A DNA stretch of 64,000 nt from Rutidosis leptorrhynchoides (GCF_046630445.1 NC_092336.1:503951001-504015000); one strand, 5' to 3'; shown: positions 34,101 to 48,265, counted from the stretch's first letter. Made by a program: numbers and translations. The notes: generated by a model not told the origin, from the letters alone.

Positions 34101-37100
34101 ATGGCGCGATTGAACCGAATGACGGAACAAGAAATCCAGGAACTCATCAATCAGTGAGTGAATGACAGAATGTTATGGGTCGAGGCTGCAAGAGGTGCTG
34201 CAGTTAATCCAAATCCTCGTGTGGGATGCACTTACAAAACTTTTCAAGGTTGCAAGCCCTCATCATTCAGTGGAACAGAAGGACCGGTCGGTTTAACCCG
34301 GTGGATTGAAAAGATTGAGTCTGTGTTTAAAATCAGTGGTTGTATTGAGAAGGACATGACCAAGTATGCATCGTGCACCTTACAAGATAGTGCACTCACG
34401 TGGTGGAAAAACTATGTGAAGGCCGTAGGAGGAGATGTAGCTTATGATACTCCCTGGGAAGAACTCAAAACAATGCTAATCAATGAATATTGTCCAAGGA
34501 ACGAGGTTAGGAAGTTGGAAGCTGAATTACGAAGCCTGAACGTTGTTGGCACAGAACTCACCAACTACAATCAGCGATTCATGGAATTAGCTTTGCTATG
34601 TCCCGAATTGGTACCAATCGAAGAACGAAAGATTGAACTGTACAAAGACGGTTTGCCTAAAAAGGTCAAGGCAAATGTTACAGCATCCAAACCCAAGACT
34701 ATTCATGAAGCTATCACCATCGCGAACGAGTTGATGGACCAGATTATTCTGGATAAGAACACTGATGTCAAGACATCGGGAAACAAAAGAAAGTGGGAAG
34801 GTAATCATCAACAATCCAACAAGAAACAAGAAACCACGCAAGGTGCGGGTAGCGGTTCGAACTCAGGTTACAAGGGACGAAATCCTTTATGTAACAGATG
34901 CCACAAACATCACTCTGGTTATTGTAATGTGGTGTGCAACAATTGTAATCGAAAAGGTCATCTTGCTGAAGATTGTAGGGTTCCCGCTACAAATACAAAC
35001 GGTACCAAAACTCCTGCCACCAATGCAAATAGAACTGCCTTGGCCACTGTTACTTGTTATGGGTGTGGGAAAAAGGGTCATTATAAGAGTCAGTGCCCGA
35101 ATCCAGAGAAGAATAACGGATCTGCACGTGGAAGAGCATTTGTTATTAATGCTAGAGAGGCGTATGAAGACCCGGAGCTTGTTACGGGTACGTTTACCAT
35201 TAATAACTTATCCGCATCTATTATATTTGATACTGGTGCCGATAGAAGTTACGTGTGTAGAGACTTTCACGCTAAATTGAATTGTTCATCATTACCTCTA
35301 GATGCTAAGTACATGATTGAGTTAGCTAATGGTAAACTAATTAAAGCCGATAAAATTTGCCGTGATTGTAAAATAAATTTAGCCGGAGAAACATTTAAGA
35401 TTGATTTGATACCCGTAGAATTAGGAAGTTTTGATGTAATAGTCGGCATGGACTGGATGTCCAAAATAGGAGCTGAAGTTGTGTGCGCCAAGAAGGCAAT
35501 TCGCATTCCTCGTAAGGATAAAACGTCAGTAATGATTTATGGAGAGAAAGGTAACTCAAAGCTAAAACTCATTAGTTGTTTGAAAGCTCAAAAGTGCTTG
35601 AAGAAAGGGTACTATGCTATCTTAGCACATGTTAATAAGGTCGAAACGAAGGAAAAAGTGAAGAGCATCAATGACGTGCCTGTGGCAAGAGATTTTCCTG
35701 AAGTATTTTCGGAAGAGTTACCGGGATTACCTCCATTTAGATCTGTAGAATTTCAAATAGATCTTGTACCAGGAGCTGCACCGGTTGCCCGTGCTCCATA
35801 TAGACTTGCACCATCTGAGTTAAAAGAACTTCAGAGTCAGTTAAAAGAATTACTGGACCGTGGATTCATACGACCAAGTACTTCACCGTGGGGAGCTCCG
35901 ATTTTATTCGTCAAGAAGAAAGACGGATCTTTCCGAATGTGTATAGATTATCGTGAATTAAATAAGTTAACTATCAAGAATCGGTATCCACTACCAAGAA
36001 TTGATGACTTATTTGATCAATTGCAAGGATCATGTGTTTACTCGAAAATCGACCTAAGGTCGGGCTATCATCAACTATGTGTTAAGGAAGAAGACATTCC
36101 AAAAACTGCTTTTCAGACACGCTACGGTCATTACGAATTTTTGGTTATGCCGTTTGGGTTGACTAATGCGCCAGCTGTATTCATGGACCTCATGAATCGA
36201 GTTTGTAGTCCGTTTTTAGATAAGTTTGTTATCGTTTTCATTGACGATATTCTTATCTATTCCAAGAGTGAGCAAGAGCATGAGCAGCATTTAAGGTTGG
36301 TATTAGAATTGTTAAGAAAAGAACAATTATACGCCAAATTTTCTAAGTGTGCATTTTGGTTGAAAGAAGTGCAATTTCTTGGCCACGTTGTTAGTAGCAA
36401 AGGAATTCAGGTTGATCCAGCTAAAATTGAGGCCATTGAAAAATGGGAGACTCCTAAGACACCAACGCAGATACGCCAATTTTTGGGTTTAGCTGGTTAT
36501 TATACAAGGTTTATTCAAGATTTTTCCCGAATAGCTAAACAATTAACAGCGTTAACACAAAAAGGGAAGAAGTACGAATGGACTTTTGAGCAGGAAAGTG
36601 CATTTCAATTACTGAAGAAGAAGTTGACTACAGCACCTATTTTATCGTTACCTGAAGGGAACGATGATTTTGAGATATATTGTGACACTTCGCGACAAGG
36701 TTTTGGTTGCGTCCTTATGCAACGAAAGAAAGTTATTGCATACGCATCTCGTCAATTGAAGATTCACGAGCGGAATTACACGACGCATGATCTAGAACTG
36801 GGAGCAGTAGTGTTTGCATTGAAGATATGGAGACACTACTTATATGGGGTTAAATGCACTGTGTTTACCGATCATAAAAGCCTTCAACATATCTTCGATC
36901 AGAAACAGCTGAACATGAGGCAACGTAGGTGGGTCGAGCTGATAAACGACTACGATTGTGAGATTCGCTATCATCCCGGGAAAGCGAATGTAGTGGCCGA
37001 CGCTCTAAGCAGAAAGGAACGGGAACCAATTCGAGTACGAGCGATGAACATAAAAATTCGCATGAATCTCAACTCACAAATCAAAGAGGCTCAACGAGAA

Positions 37101-38507
37101 GCTCTTACTAAAGAAAACATAGGAAATGAAATAATGAAAAAGTATGAGAAGCAACTCGTTATACGGGAAGATGGAATTCGATATTTTGTAAACCGTATTT
37201 GGGTACCGAAGTTGGGTGGATTAAGGAAGTTGATATTGAATGAGGCACATAAGACAAGATACTCGATACACCCTGGAGTTGGAAAGATGTATCAAGATCT
37301 TAAGACGCATTATTGGTGGCCTAATTTAAAGACAGATGTTGCAACATATGTTGGGGAATGTTTAACTTGTTCCAAAGTCAAAGCAGAACACCAGAAGCCG
37401 TCAGGGTTACTTCAACAACCAGAAATCCCAGAATGGAAATGGGATGGTATTACGATGGATTTCATCACAAAGTTACCTAAGACTGCTTGGGGTTATGACA
37501 CCATTTGGGTAATAGTTGATCGTCTCACCAAATCTGCACATTTCTTGCCTATAAAGGAAACAGATAGAATGGAGAAACTATTACAATTGTATATAAAGGA
37601 AATTGTTTCAAGGCATGGAATACCTATTTCCATTATATCTGATCGTGATAGTAGATTTACATCAAAGTTCTGGCAATCACTACAGGAGGCACTGGGAACT
37701 CGTTTGGATATGAGCACCGCATATCATCCACAAACTGACGGGCAGATTGAAAGAACAATTCAGACTCTTGAAGACATGCTCAGGGCATGTGTGATCGATT
37801 TTGGAAACGGATGGGATAAATATCTACCATTAGCAGAATTCTCGTATAATAACAGTTATCATGCGAGCATTAAAGCTGCACCATTCGAAGCATTATATGG
37901 AAGGAAGTGTAGATCCCCTATCTATTGGAATGAAGTAGGAGATCGACAATTAACTGGTCCCGAGATCATACACGAAACGACTGAGAAGATAGTACAAATC
38001 AAGGAGAGATTGAAAACAGCCCGTAGTCGCCAAAAGAGCTACGCCGATGTCCGAAGGAAACCATTAGAGTTTCAGATCGGTGCCATGGTTATGCTAAAGG
38101 TGTCACCTTGGAAAGGTGTAATACGTTTCGGTAAAAGGGGTAAACTGAACCCAAGGTATGTAGGCCCGTTCAAGATCATCGAACGCATTGGACCGGTAGC
38201 TTATCGACTCGAGTTACCGCAACAACTCGCCAGAGTACATAATACATTTCACGTATCAAACCTTAAGAAGTGTCTTGCAAAGGAAGACCTCACCATTCCT
38301 CTTGAAGAAATCCAAGTCGACGAGAAATTACAATTCATAGAAGAACCAATCGAAATCATGGACCGTGAAGTTAAACAACTCAAGCAGAGCAACATACCAA
38401 TCGTTAAGGTTCGTTGGAATGCTCGAAGAGGTCCCGAGTTTACTTGGGAACGAGAGGATCAGATGAAACAAAAGTACCCACATTTGTTTCCCGAGAACGC
38501 AAAATAG
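34101..38507 (+). CDS. Element C gag-pol polyprotein with one premature stop (about 1,468 codons)
   Basis: The homologous start is ATG at 34101 ([15 protein letters not shown]). Codon 19 is TGA (34155-34157) where relatives have Arg, and the frame is then open for 1,449 codons to 38507. Numbering from 34158: capsid with [16 protein letters not shown]; Cys/His motifs [40 protein letters not shown]; protease DTGA at D358; RT D632 ([12 protein letters not shown]) and D696-D697 ([10 protein letters not shown]); RNase H ([10 protein letters not shown]); integrase D1101, D1162, E1198 (DD35E); C-terminal chromodomain (about 1395-1445, [19 protein letters not shown]). All catalytic residues are kept. 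The next in-frame ATG is 34170, so a slightly shortened gag could still be made. This is the best-preserved element in the window. Confidence 0.92.
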
Positions 38508-38520
38508 GTACAACTTTAAA

Positions 38521-38554
38521 ATTTCGGGACGAAATTTATTTAACGGGTAGGTAC
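38521..38554 (+). promoter_or_regulatory. Element C pre-PPT hairpin and polypurine tract
   Basis: ATTTCGGGACGAAAT (38521-38535) forms an ATTTCG/CGAAAT hairpin, followed by TTTAACGGGTAGGTAC ending exactly at the 3' LTR. The same pair precedes the 3' LTRs of B (51208-51241) and D (29609-29643). The PPT position is fixed by the LTR boundary. Confidence 0.75.
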
Positions 38555-40474
38555 TGTAACGACCCGGATTTTTCCGATCGTTTTACACTTATAAGATTAA
38601 TATTTACATAAATTAAACCTTACCAACATGATAAGCAATCTAAATTGTTGAGACTTATGTTTTTGAAAAGAGTTTTACACAACGTTTGACCGTCCAATTT
38701 GACCGATGATATCATGAACTATATAATATACGATAATTATACATTTGTGTATATATATGTATTTTTATATATTTAACATGATCTAAGAATGTTTTAACAT
38801 CTCATTGTGTTCTAATAACAATGAGTTATAAGTATATTTTGAGACTACTAACTTAAGTTTTCAAAACGATAACTATATGTGACGTTCTTCGACTTAAATA
38901 CTTAAAACTTATAATGCTTATACATGTATCATATAGATATGTATTTTATCACTTTTAAAGGATTTATATACATAAAACAATATAAGTATATTTACAAAAG
39001 ATAGCTATATTTGAATCCTCGTTCCGTTTTCTCAAGATTTTTATACGTATATCTAGGGTATATGTACCCGTATCATACCCAGCTTCTATACGTATTTACT
39101 ATTGGTATATACACATCACAATCACTTTATTAGCAGCCATGAGTCAGCCAATTTTGGATCTTAGCATGCATGATTAATCAATTTGGCATATAACAAGACT
39201 TTTGCACAATATTACAAATTTATACATCTTTTCACCACCATTTATACTCCATTCCATTTTCATTTTTACTACACATTTTCTCTAACCAAAAACACACTCT
39301 TAGGAACCTTAAGTGTTCTTCACAATCTCAGCAAATAACCATGAAGATCTAGCTTCAAAAACAACCCTTAATCATCATAAGAAAATCCATTCAAGAACAC
39401 TTCAAAAATCCTTCCAAGTAAACAAGTTTACTTCTAACCTTTCAATCCAACTCCACCACTCTTTTGATTCTAGGATTTTTCTCATTTCTTACAGTAACTT
39501 TGTCCAAGTAACTTGAGGTAGTAACCTTATTCATAATCTTATTCAATTCATATTCATATAGCTATCTTATTTTGTCGTATAAAATTTTAACAACAAGAAC
39601 ATAGTTTGAATGATTTCAAACTTGTTCGCAAACTAAATAGATCCTTCTAACTTGACTTTTAAAACACTTCAAGACCTGTAATATATCATAATGATATGCT
39701 AACTTAACAAGATATAACTTGGTTTTACAAAGAACACCTTAAAAACTGAATCTACGTCGTCGGAGTGCAACCGGGGGCTGTTTTGGGTTGGATAATTAAA
39801 AACCATCTTAAGCTTTGAATTGGAAGTTCATATTCTGGAAAAATGATATTTCTTATGAATATGTTAACACATAAAAATTTCATGGTTTAACTCAAAGTGT
39901 AAGTATTTTTAGAAAAATGATCATTAAATGTTGTTTTTATGATGGAAAATGATCACTTTCATAAGTTTCACCAAAGTTTGACCTATAACCTGTGATTTTG
40001 AATACAACATAAGGTATTTTCAGTTCATATTCTTAAAATTTAACTCGATCCAAGGAAGTGGCAAGTTGAACCAACAAAAACGGAGTTGTAATGAAGAAAC
40101 TACGACTAAAACAAGATCGGGTATGCGAAGCTAGTTTAGCTACGAAAATATTTGGAGAAAAATTAAATTAATCATATATTTCTAATTAATATGATATTTC
40201 ATATATATTTACTTATGATTTGATTTTATATATTTCAGGACTACCCGTAAACAACACGAGAAGATTAATCATAAGACCTCATGATTGTACGCAACACGTC
40301 ATTTGACAACACGGTACTTTATGTACGCAACACGTCATTTGACAACATGGTACCATGGGTCAAGATTAATTCTGATCAATACGAATACGATGGGGTCTTT
40401 ATTTATTTTATTGAACAACTAATTGTGGACCACTAACATCGGACTGCTAACTACGGACTAAGAAAATATTAAAA

Positions 40475-40557
<83 letters not shown>

Positions 40558-41474
40558 ACGATTACTTAGAAAGAAAATATGTTGATATATTATATATATG
40601 GTTAGGTTCGTGATATCTATCGGAGACCAAGTCGTGATAAATACCTTCAAGGCAAAAGTGAGTATATAGTCCCACTTTTAAACTCTAAATATTTCGGGAT
40701 GAGAATACATGCATTTTATGATTTACGTTATGGACACAAGTGATTAAAAATATATATTCTACGTTGAGTTGTACCACTGGCATACTTTCCTGTAACTTGG
40801 TAACTACTATTTACATGAGGTATTGTAAACGCGAATCCTGTTGATAGATCTATCGGGCCTGACAACCCCAACCGGACTGGACGACCAGTATTCAACAGTT
40901 GCACAGTACTTCATTTCGGTGACTACACTTGGTACGGTGTAGTAAGATTTCATAATAAAGGGAATATGCGACGTTGATTAAATGTTAAGTATGGTTATCA
41001 AGTGCTCAACAACTTAGAATATTTTTATTAAAACGTTTATATATGAAATCTTGTGGTCTATATTTATAACGCTGCCGGCATTAAACCTATATCTCACCAA
41101 CTTTATGTTGACGTTTTAAGCATGTTTATTCTCAGGTGATAACTAAAAGCTTCCGCTGCAGCATGTTGAATTTAAGCAAGATCTTGAGTATGCATATTTG
41201 TGTCAAAAATAAAACTACATATCGGAGGATTTGTAATGTAAAATATGTTGGAAGTCGTATTGTTATTATCACATGTAAAGTTTGTAAGTCTAAGATTATC
41301 GCTAAACGATAATCATTATTAAGTTGTTTAAACCTTGTATTTGTAATAAAAGCTATTGTTTGTATTGTAAAAACGAATGCAGTTTTTGAAAAATGTCGCA
41401 TATAGAGGTCAATACCTCGCGATGAAATCATATGTTATTGCATTCGTCCTTATAGTTAAGGTCAGGTTATGACA
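38555..41474 (+). repeat. Element C right LTR, 2,920 bp, uninterrupted
   Basis: Full-length LTR. It includes the empty target site for D (AAATAG at 39635-39640), a shorter (TA)n run at about 40477-40553 and the hairpin GAGGTCAATACCTC at 41405-41418. It differs from the left copy mainly by scattered transitions. Confidence 0.93.
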
Positions 41475-41479
41475 TATAC

Positions 41480-43650
41480 ATATCTCAGTATTGATCACAA
41501 CTCAAACTATATATATTTTGGAATCAACCTCAACCCTGTATAGCTAACTCCAACATTCACATATAGAGTGTCTATGGTTGTTCCGAAATATATATAGATG
41601 TGTCGACATGATAGGTCGAAACATTGTATACGTGTCTATGGTATCTCAAGATTACATAATGTACAATACAAGTTGATTAAGTTATGGTTGGAATAGATTT
41701 CATACCAATTTTCACGTAGCTAAAATGAGTAGTGTTTACCAATTTTGTTTTGCTCGCCATTTCTTCGTTTCTAATCCGTTTTGAGTGATTTAAGCTGCCA
41801 CGGTTTCGTATTGAACTTGAATTTATGAAAATAAATAGAAAAGGTATAGGTTTATAGTTGGAAATACAAGTTACAAGTCATTTTTGAAAGAGGTAGTCAT
41901 TTCCGTCGAAAGAACGACATCTTAATGACTGTTTTGAAAAACATACTTTCACTTTGAGTTTAACCATGATTTTTGGATATGGTTTCATGTTCATAAGAGA
42001 AATCATTTTCCCAGAAGTATAGCTTTTAAATCAAAGTTTTTCATAGTTTTTAATTATCCAAACCAAAACAGCCCCCGGTTGTAACTACGACGGCGTAAAT
42101 CCGGTTTTATGGTGTTTAACGTGCTTCAAAGTTTTAAATCATTAAGTTAGCATATCATATAGATATAGAACATGTGTTTAATTGATTTTAAAAGTCAAGT
42201 TAGAAGGATTAACTTTTGTTTGCGAACAAGTTTAGAATTAACTAAACTATGTTCTAGTGATTACAAGTTTAAACCTTCGAATAAGATAGCTTTATATGTA
42301 TGAATCGAATGATGTTATGAACATCATTACTACCTTAAGTTCCTTGGATAAACCTACTGGAAAAGATAAAAATGGATCTAGCTTCAACGGATCCTTGGAT
42401 GGCTCGAAGTTCTTGAAGCAGAATCATGACACGAAAACAAGTTCAAGTAAGATCATCACTCGAAATAAGATTGTTATAGTTATAAAAATTAAACCAAAGT
42501 TTGAATATGAGTATTACCTTATATTATAAAGATATCTTACTGTAAATAAGAAAGATTTCTTGAGGTTGGATGATCACTCTACAAGATTGGAAGTAAGCTA
42601 GCAAACTTGGAAGTATTCTTGATTTTATGAAACTAGATCTTGTAGAATTTATGAAGAACACTTAGAACTTGAAGATAGAACTTGAGAGAGATCAATTAGA
42701 TGAAAAAATGGAAGAATGAAAGTGTTTGTAGGTGTTTTTGGTCGTTGGTGTATGGATTAGATATAAAGGATATGTAATTTTGTTTTCATATAAATAAGTC
42801 ATGAATGATTACTCATATTTTTGTAATTTTATGAGATATTTCATGCTAGTTGCCAAATGATGGTTCCCAAATGTGTTAGGTGACTCACATGGGCTGCTAA
42901 GAGCTGATCATTGGAGTGTATATACCAATAGTACATACATCTAAAAGCTGTGTATTGTACGAGTACGAATACGGGTGCATACGAGTAGAATTGTTGATGA
43001 AACTGAACGAGGATGTAATTGTAAGCATTTTTGTTAAGTAGAAGTATTTTGATAAGTGTCTTGAAGTCTTTCAAAAGTGTATGAATACATATTAAAACAC
43101 TACATGTATATACATTTTAACTGAGTCGTTAAGTGATCGTTAGTCGTTACATGTAAGTGTTGTTTTGAAACCTTTAGGTTAACGATCTTGTTAAATGTTG
43201 TTAACCCAATGTTTATTAAATCAAATGAGATGTTAAATTATTACATTATCATGATATCATGATGTATTAATATATCTTAATATGATATATATACATTAAA
43301 TGTCGTTACAACGATAATCGTTACATATATGTCTCGTTTCAAAATCATTAAGTTAGTAGTCTTGTTTTTACATATGTAGTTCATTGTTAATATACTTAAT
43401 GATATGTTTACTTATCATAATATCATGTTAACTATATATATATATCCATATATATGTCATCATATAGTTTTTACAAGTTTTAACGTTCGTGAATCGCCGG
43501 TCAACTTGGGTGGTCAATTGTCTATATGAAACCTATTTCAATTAATCAAGTTTTAACAAGTTTGATTGCTTAACATGTTGGAAACATTTAATCATGTAAA
43601 TATCAATTTCATTTAATATATAAAAACATGGAAAAGTTCGGGTCACTACA
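41480..43650 (-). repeat. Inverted solo LTR (B family), right segment
   Basis: Continues the inverted B LTR after the TATAC duplication of element C (41475-41479) to the end at CACTACA. Short open frames within it are translations of LTR sequence only. Confidence 0.9.
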
Positions 43651-43655
43651 TATAT

Positions 43656-46204
43656 ACACTCCAATGATCAGCTCTTAGCAGCCCATGTGAGTCCCCTAAC
43701 ACATGTGGGAACCATCATTTGGCAACTAGCATGAAATATCTCATAAAATTACAAAAATATGAGTAATCATTCATGACTTATTTACATGAAAACAAAATTA
43801 CATATCCTTTATATCTAATCCATACACCAACGACCAAAAACACCTACAAACACTTTCATTCTTCAATTTTCTTCATCTAATTGATCTCTCTCAAGTTCTA
43901 TCTTCAAGTTCTAAGTGTTCTTCATAAATTCTACAAGTTCTAGTTTCATAAAATCAAGAATACTTCCAAGTTTGCTAGCTTACTTCCAATCTTGTAGAGT
44001 GATCATCCAACCTCAAGAAATCTTTCTTATTTACTGTAAGATATCTTTCTAATACAAGGTAATACTCATATTCAAACTTTGATTCAATTTCTATAACTAT
44101 AACAATCTTATTTCGAGTGAAAATCTTACTTGAACTGTTTTCGTGTCATGATTCTGCTTCAAGAACTTTCAAGCCAGCCAAGGATCCTTTGAAGCTAGAT
44201 CCATTTTTCTCATTTCCAGTAGCTTTATCCAGAAAACTTGAGGTAGTAATGATGTTCATAACATCATTCGATTCATACATATAAAGCTATCTTATTCGAA
44301 GGTTTAAACTTGTAATCACTAGAACATAGTTTAGTTAATTCTAAACTTGTTCGCAAACAAAAGTAAACCTTCTAACTTGACTTTTAAAATCAAATAAACA
44401 CATGTTCTATATCTATATGATATGCTAATTTAATGATTTAAAACCTGGAAACACGAAAAACACCGTAAAACCGGATTTACGCCGTCGTAGTAACACCGCG
44501 GGCTGTTTTGGGTTAGTTAATTAAAAACTATGATAAACTTTGATTTAAAAGTTGTTCTTCTAGGAAAATGATTTTTCTTATGAATATGAAACTATATCCA
44601 AAAATCATGGTTAAACTCAAAGTGGAAGTATGTTTTTCAAAATGGTCATCAAGACATCGTTCTTTCTACTGAAATGACTGCCTCTTACAAAAACGACTTG
44701 TAACTTATATTTCCGACTATAAACCTATACTTTTTCTGTTTAGATTCATAAAATAGAGTTCAATATGAAACCATAGCAATTTGATTCACTCAAAACGTAT
44801 TTAAAACGAAGAAGTTATGGGTAAAACAAAATTGGATAATTTTTCTTGTTGTAACTACGTGAAAATTGGTAACAAATCTATATTAATCATATCCTAGCTA
44901 ACTTATATTGTATTATATATGTATTCTAATATATTATGTAATCTTGGGATACCATAGACACGTATGCAAATGTTTTGACATATCATATCGACCCATGTGT
45001 ATATATTATTTGGAACAACCATACACTCTATATGCAGTAATGTGGGAGTTAGCTATACAAGGTTGAGGTTGATTCCAAAAATATATATACTTTGAGTTGT
45101 GATCTAGCCTGAGACGTGTATACACTGGGTCGTGGATTGATTCAAGATAATATATATCAATTTTTTTTTCTGTACATCTAACTTTGGACAACTAGTTGTA
45201 GGTTACTAACGAGGACAGCTGACTTAATGAACTTAAAACATCAAAATATATTAAAAGTGTTGTAAATATATTTTGAACATACTTTGATATATATGTACAT
45301 ATTTGTTATAGGTTTGTGAATCGACCAGTGGCCAAGTCTTACTTCCCGACGAAGTAAAAATCTGTGAAAGTGAGTTATAGTCCCACTTTTAAAATCTAAT
45401 ATTTTTGGGATGAGAATACATGCAGGTTTTATAAATGATTTACAAAATAGACACAAGTATGTGAAACTACATTCTATGGTTGAATTATCGAAATCGAATA
45501 TGCCCCTTTTTATTAAGTCTGGTAATCTAAGAATTAGGGAACAGACACCCTAATTGACGCGAATCCTAAAGATAGATCTATTGGGCCTAACAAACCCCAT
45601 CCAAAGTACCGGATGCTTTAGTACTTCGAAATTTATATCATATCCGAAGGGTGTCCCGGAATGATGGGGATATTCTTATATATGCACCTTGTTAATGTCG
45701 GTTACCAGGTGTTCACCATATGAATGATTTTTATCTCTATGTATGGGATGTATATTGAAATATGAAATCTTGTGGTCTATTGTTACGATTTGATATATAT
45801 AGGTTAAACCTATAACTCACCATCATTTTTTTGTTGACGTTTTAAGCATGTTTATTCTCAGGTGACTATTAAGAGCTTCTGCTGTCGCATACTTAAATAA
45901 GGACAAGATTTGGAGTCCATGCTTGTATGATATTGTGTAAAAACAGCATTCAAGAAACTTATTTCGTTGTGACATATTTGTATTGTAAACCATTATGTAA
46001 TAGTCGTGTGTAAACAGGATATTTTAGATTATCATTATTTGATAATCTACGTAAAGCTTTTTAAACCTTTATTGATGAAATAAAGGTTATGGTTTGTTTT
46101 AAAATGAATGCAGTCTTTGAAAAACGTCTCATATAGAGGTCAAAACCTCGCAACGAAATCAATTAATATGGAACGTTTTTAATCAATAAGAACGGGACAT
46201 TTCA
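43656..46204 (+). repeat. Element B left LTR, second part
   Basis: Continues the LTR after the TATAT target duplication (43651-43655) and matches the right LTR to its end at CATTTCA. GAGGTCAAAACCTC at 46136-46149 is a conserved hairpin near the 3' end of this and related LTRs. Confidence 0.9.
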
Positions 46205-46206
46205 GT

Positions 46207-46218
46207 TGGTATCCGAGC
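46207..46218 (+). promoter_or_regulatory. Element B primer-binding site, one mismatch
   Basis: TGGTATCCGAGC two bases after the left LTR. The consensus for initiator tRNA-Met priming is TGGTATCAGAGC, so one base has changed. Confidence 0.8.
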
Positions 46219-46657
46219 GTTGGTCTTAGAGAACCAGAATTTTGCATTAGTGTGTCTTATCGAGTTTGTTAGGATGCATTAGTGAGTCTGGACTTATTAA
46301 CTAGAATTATCATCGCAACTACTTTGTATCAAAGTTTTATGTGCTATATTTCATGCTATATGTAAAATAGCGGTATTGTAAGTTTGCAAGTTATTGTATA
46401 AAGGCTTGAATATGATATATTTTTTTGTTTTTTTTGTTTTTGTGATTAGTTTTTCATATAGAATTGTAGTAGTTGAAATGGTATGATAGCTACTAAGTAT
46501 GAACTTAACGGGTAGGTACTACCCGAATTAAAGAGTATAAAACGCTAATATGAAGAAAGAGCTTTTATAAATAAGTTCATATTACGCTACGAAATACTAT
46601 TGACTACTCTTGATATTCTATATGATTAACTCGTTTCATTTGACCATTTTGAAGGAA
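46219..46657 (+). other. Element B leader, lacking ORF0
   Basis: Begins like the C leader (GGTCTTAGAGAACCAGAA, GTTAGGATGCATTAG..GAGTCTGGACTT). It then jumps to sequence that in C lies after ORF0 (TATGTAAAATAG), so the ORF0 interval is missing. The PPT-like TAACGGGTAGGTACTACCC is at 46507-46524, about 135 bp before gag. Confidence 0.65.
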
Positions 46658-48265
46658 ATGGCACCGACTACTCGACACACCTTGAATATGAGCGAAGAGG
46701 AATTTCGTGCCTTTCTTGCTTCAAACATAGCCGCAGTACAGGCTGCGCTACATACCAACAATAACCTTGGATCTAGTAGTACAGGAAATCGTGTAGGATG
46801 CACCTACAAAGAATTCACTGCCTGCAAACCTTTGGAATTTGATGGAACCGAAGGACCGATCGGATTGAAACGGCGGACCGAGAAGGTCGAATCGGTGTTT
46901 GCCATAAGTAAGTGTACTGAAGAGGACAAAGTGAAGTACGCTACGCATACCTTCACAGGTTCTGCGTTAACATGGTGGAATACCTATCTAGAGCAAGTGG
47001 GACAAGATGATGCTTACGCACTACCGTGGTCAGCATTCAAGCACTTGATGAACGAGAAGTACCGTCCCAGAATCGAGGTCAATAAGCTCAAGACAGAACT
47101 TAGAGGGTTACGAACCCAAGGATTTGATATTACCACGTACGAAAGACGATTCACAGAATTGTGCCTATTGTGTCCGGGAGCGTTCAAAGATGAGGAAGAG
47201 AAGATCGACCCGTTTGTGAAAGGATTACCGGAAAGAATCCAAGAAGATATAAGTTCACACGAGCCCGCCTCCATACAACAGGCATGTAGAATGGCTCACA
47301 AACTAGTGAACCAGATTGAAGAAAGAATTAAAGAACAGACTGCTGAAGAGGCCAATGTGAAGCAAGTCAAAAGAAAGTGGGAGGAAAACGGTGATAAAAA
47401 TCACCAATACAACAACAACAGCAATTACAACAATAATCGCAACAACTATCCCAACAATCGCAACATCAATCACAACTACAACAAACAGCCCAACAACAAT
47501 AACAACAACAATAACAGTAACTACAACAATCATCCCAACAACAATAATAACCGCAACAACAACAACAATCAGAAGCAGCTATGCCAAAAGTGTGAAAAGT
47601 ATCACTCGGGGTTCTGCACCAAATTTTGCAACAAGTGTAAAAGAAATGGTCATAGCGCGGCGAAGTATGAGGTCTACGGACCAGGGGTTAACAGAACGAA
47701 AGGAACAAATGGTGTCGGAACAAGTAATGGTGGAGCAAGTAGTGTCGGAGCAAGTTATGCCAATGTAGTTTGTTATAAATGTGGAAAACCAGGCCACATT
47801 ATTAGAAATTGCCCGAACCAGGAGAACACGAATCGAAAAGGCCGCAGAAGAGTTTTCAATATTAATGCGGAAGAGGCACAGGAAGACCCGGAGCTTGTTA
47901 CGGGTACGTTTCTTATTGACAATAAATCTGCTTACGTTTTATTTGATTCGGGTGCGGATAGAAGCTATATGAGTAGAGATTTTTGTGCTAAATTAAGTTA
48001 TCCATTGACGCCTTTGGATAGTAAATTTTTACTCGAATTAGCAAATGGTAAATTAATTTCAGCAGATAATATATGTCGGAATCGAGAAATTAAACTGGTT
48101 AGCGAAACATTTAAGATTGACTTCATACCAGTAGAGTTAGGGAGTTTTGATGTGATAATCGGTATGGATTGGTTGTTACAAAAATGCAATTTGCATTATA
48201 CGAGAAAAAGGAAAACCCTTAATGGTGTATGGAGAAAAGGGCAACACGAAGCTACATCTTATTAG
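46658..48265 (+). CDS. Element B gag-protease with Asn-rich linker, truncated by frameshift
   Basis: ATG at 46658 ([16 protein letters not shown]) fits the gag start; an upstream in-frame Met at 46610 is less likely. The capsid domain ([31 protein letters not shown]) is followed by an unusual linker of about 60 residues, mainly Asn with some Tyr, Arg and Pro (47395-47575). Then come [26 protein letters not shown] (last Cys changed to Tyr) and [14 protein letters not shown], and protease motif [11 protein letters not shown]. The frame is lost near 48180-48220. The conserved capsid Trp is Arg, as in D. Confidence 0.8.
   Translation: MAPTTRHTLNMSEEEFRAFLASNIAAVQAALHTNNNLGSSSTGNRVGCTYKEFTACKPLEFDGTEGPIGLKRRTEKVESVFAISKCTEEDKVKYATHTFTGSALTWWNTYLEQVGQDDAYALPWSAFKHLMNEKYRPRIEVNKLKTELRGLRTQGFDITTYERRFTELCLLCPGAFKDEEEKIDPFVKGLPERIQEDISSHEPASIQQACRMAHKLVNQIEERIKEQTAEEANVKQVKRKWEENGDKNHQYNNNSNYNNNRNNYPNNRNINHNYNKQPNNNNNNNNSNYNNHPNNNNNRNNNNNQKQLCQKCEKYHSGFCTKFCNKCKRNGHSAAKYEVYGPGVNRTKGTNGVGTSNGGASSVGASYANVVCYKCGKPGHIIRNCPNQENTNRKGRRRVFNINAEEAQEDPELVTGTFLIDNKSAYVLFDSGADRSYMSRDFCAKLSYPLTPLDSKFLLELANGKLISADNICRNREIKLVSETFKIDFIPVELGSFDVIIGMDWLLQKCNLHYTRKRKTLNGVWRKGQHEATSY
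47395..47575. repeat. AAC/AAT trinucleotide-rich tract encoding poly-Asn
   Basis: Imperfect (AAC)n and (AAT)n repeats in frame within element B gag. Absent from gags of C and D. Probable microsatellite expansion that stayed translatable. Confidence 0.85.
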
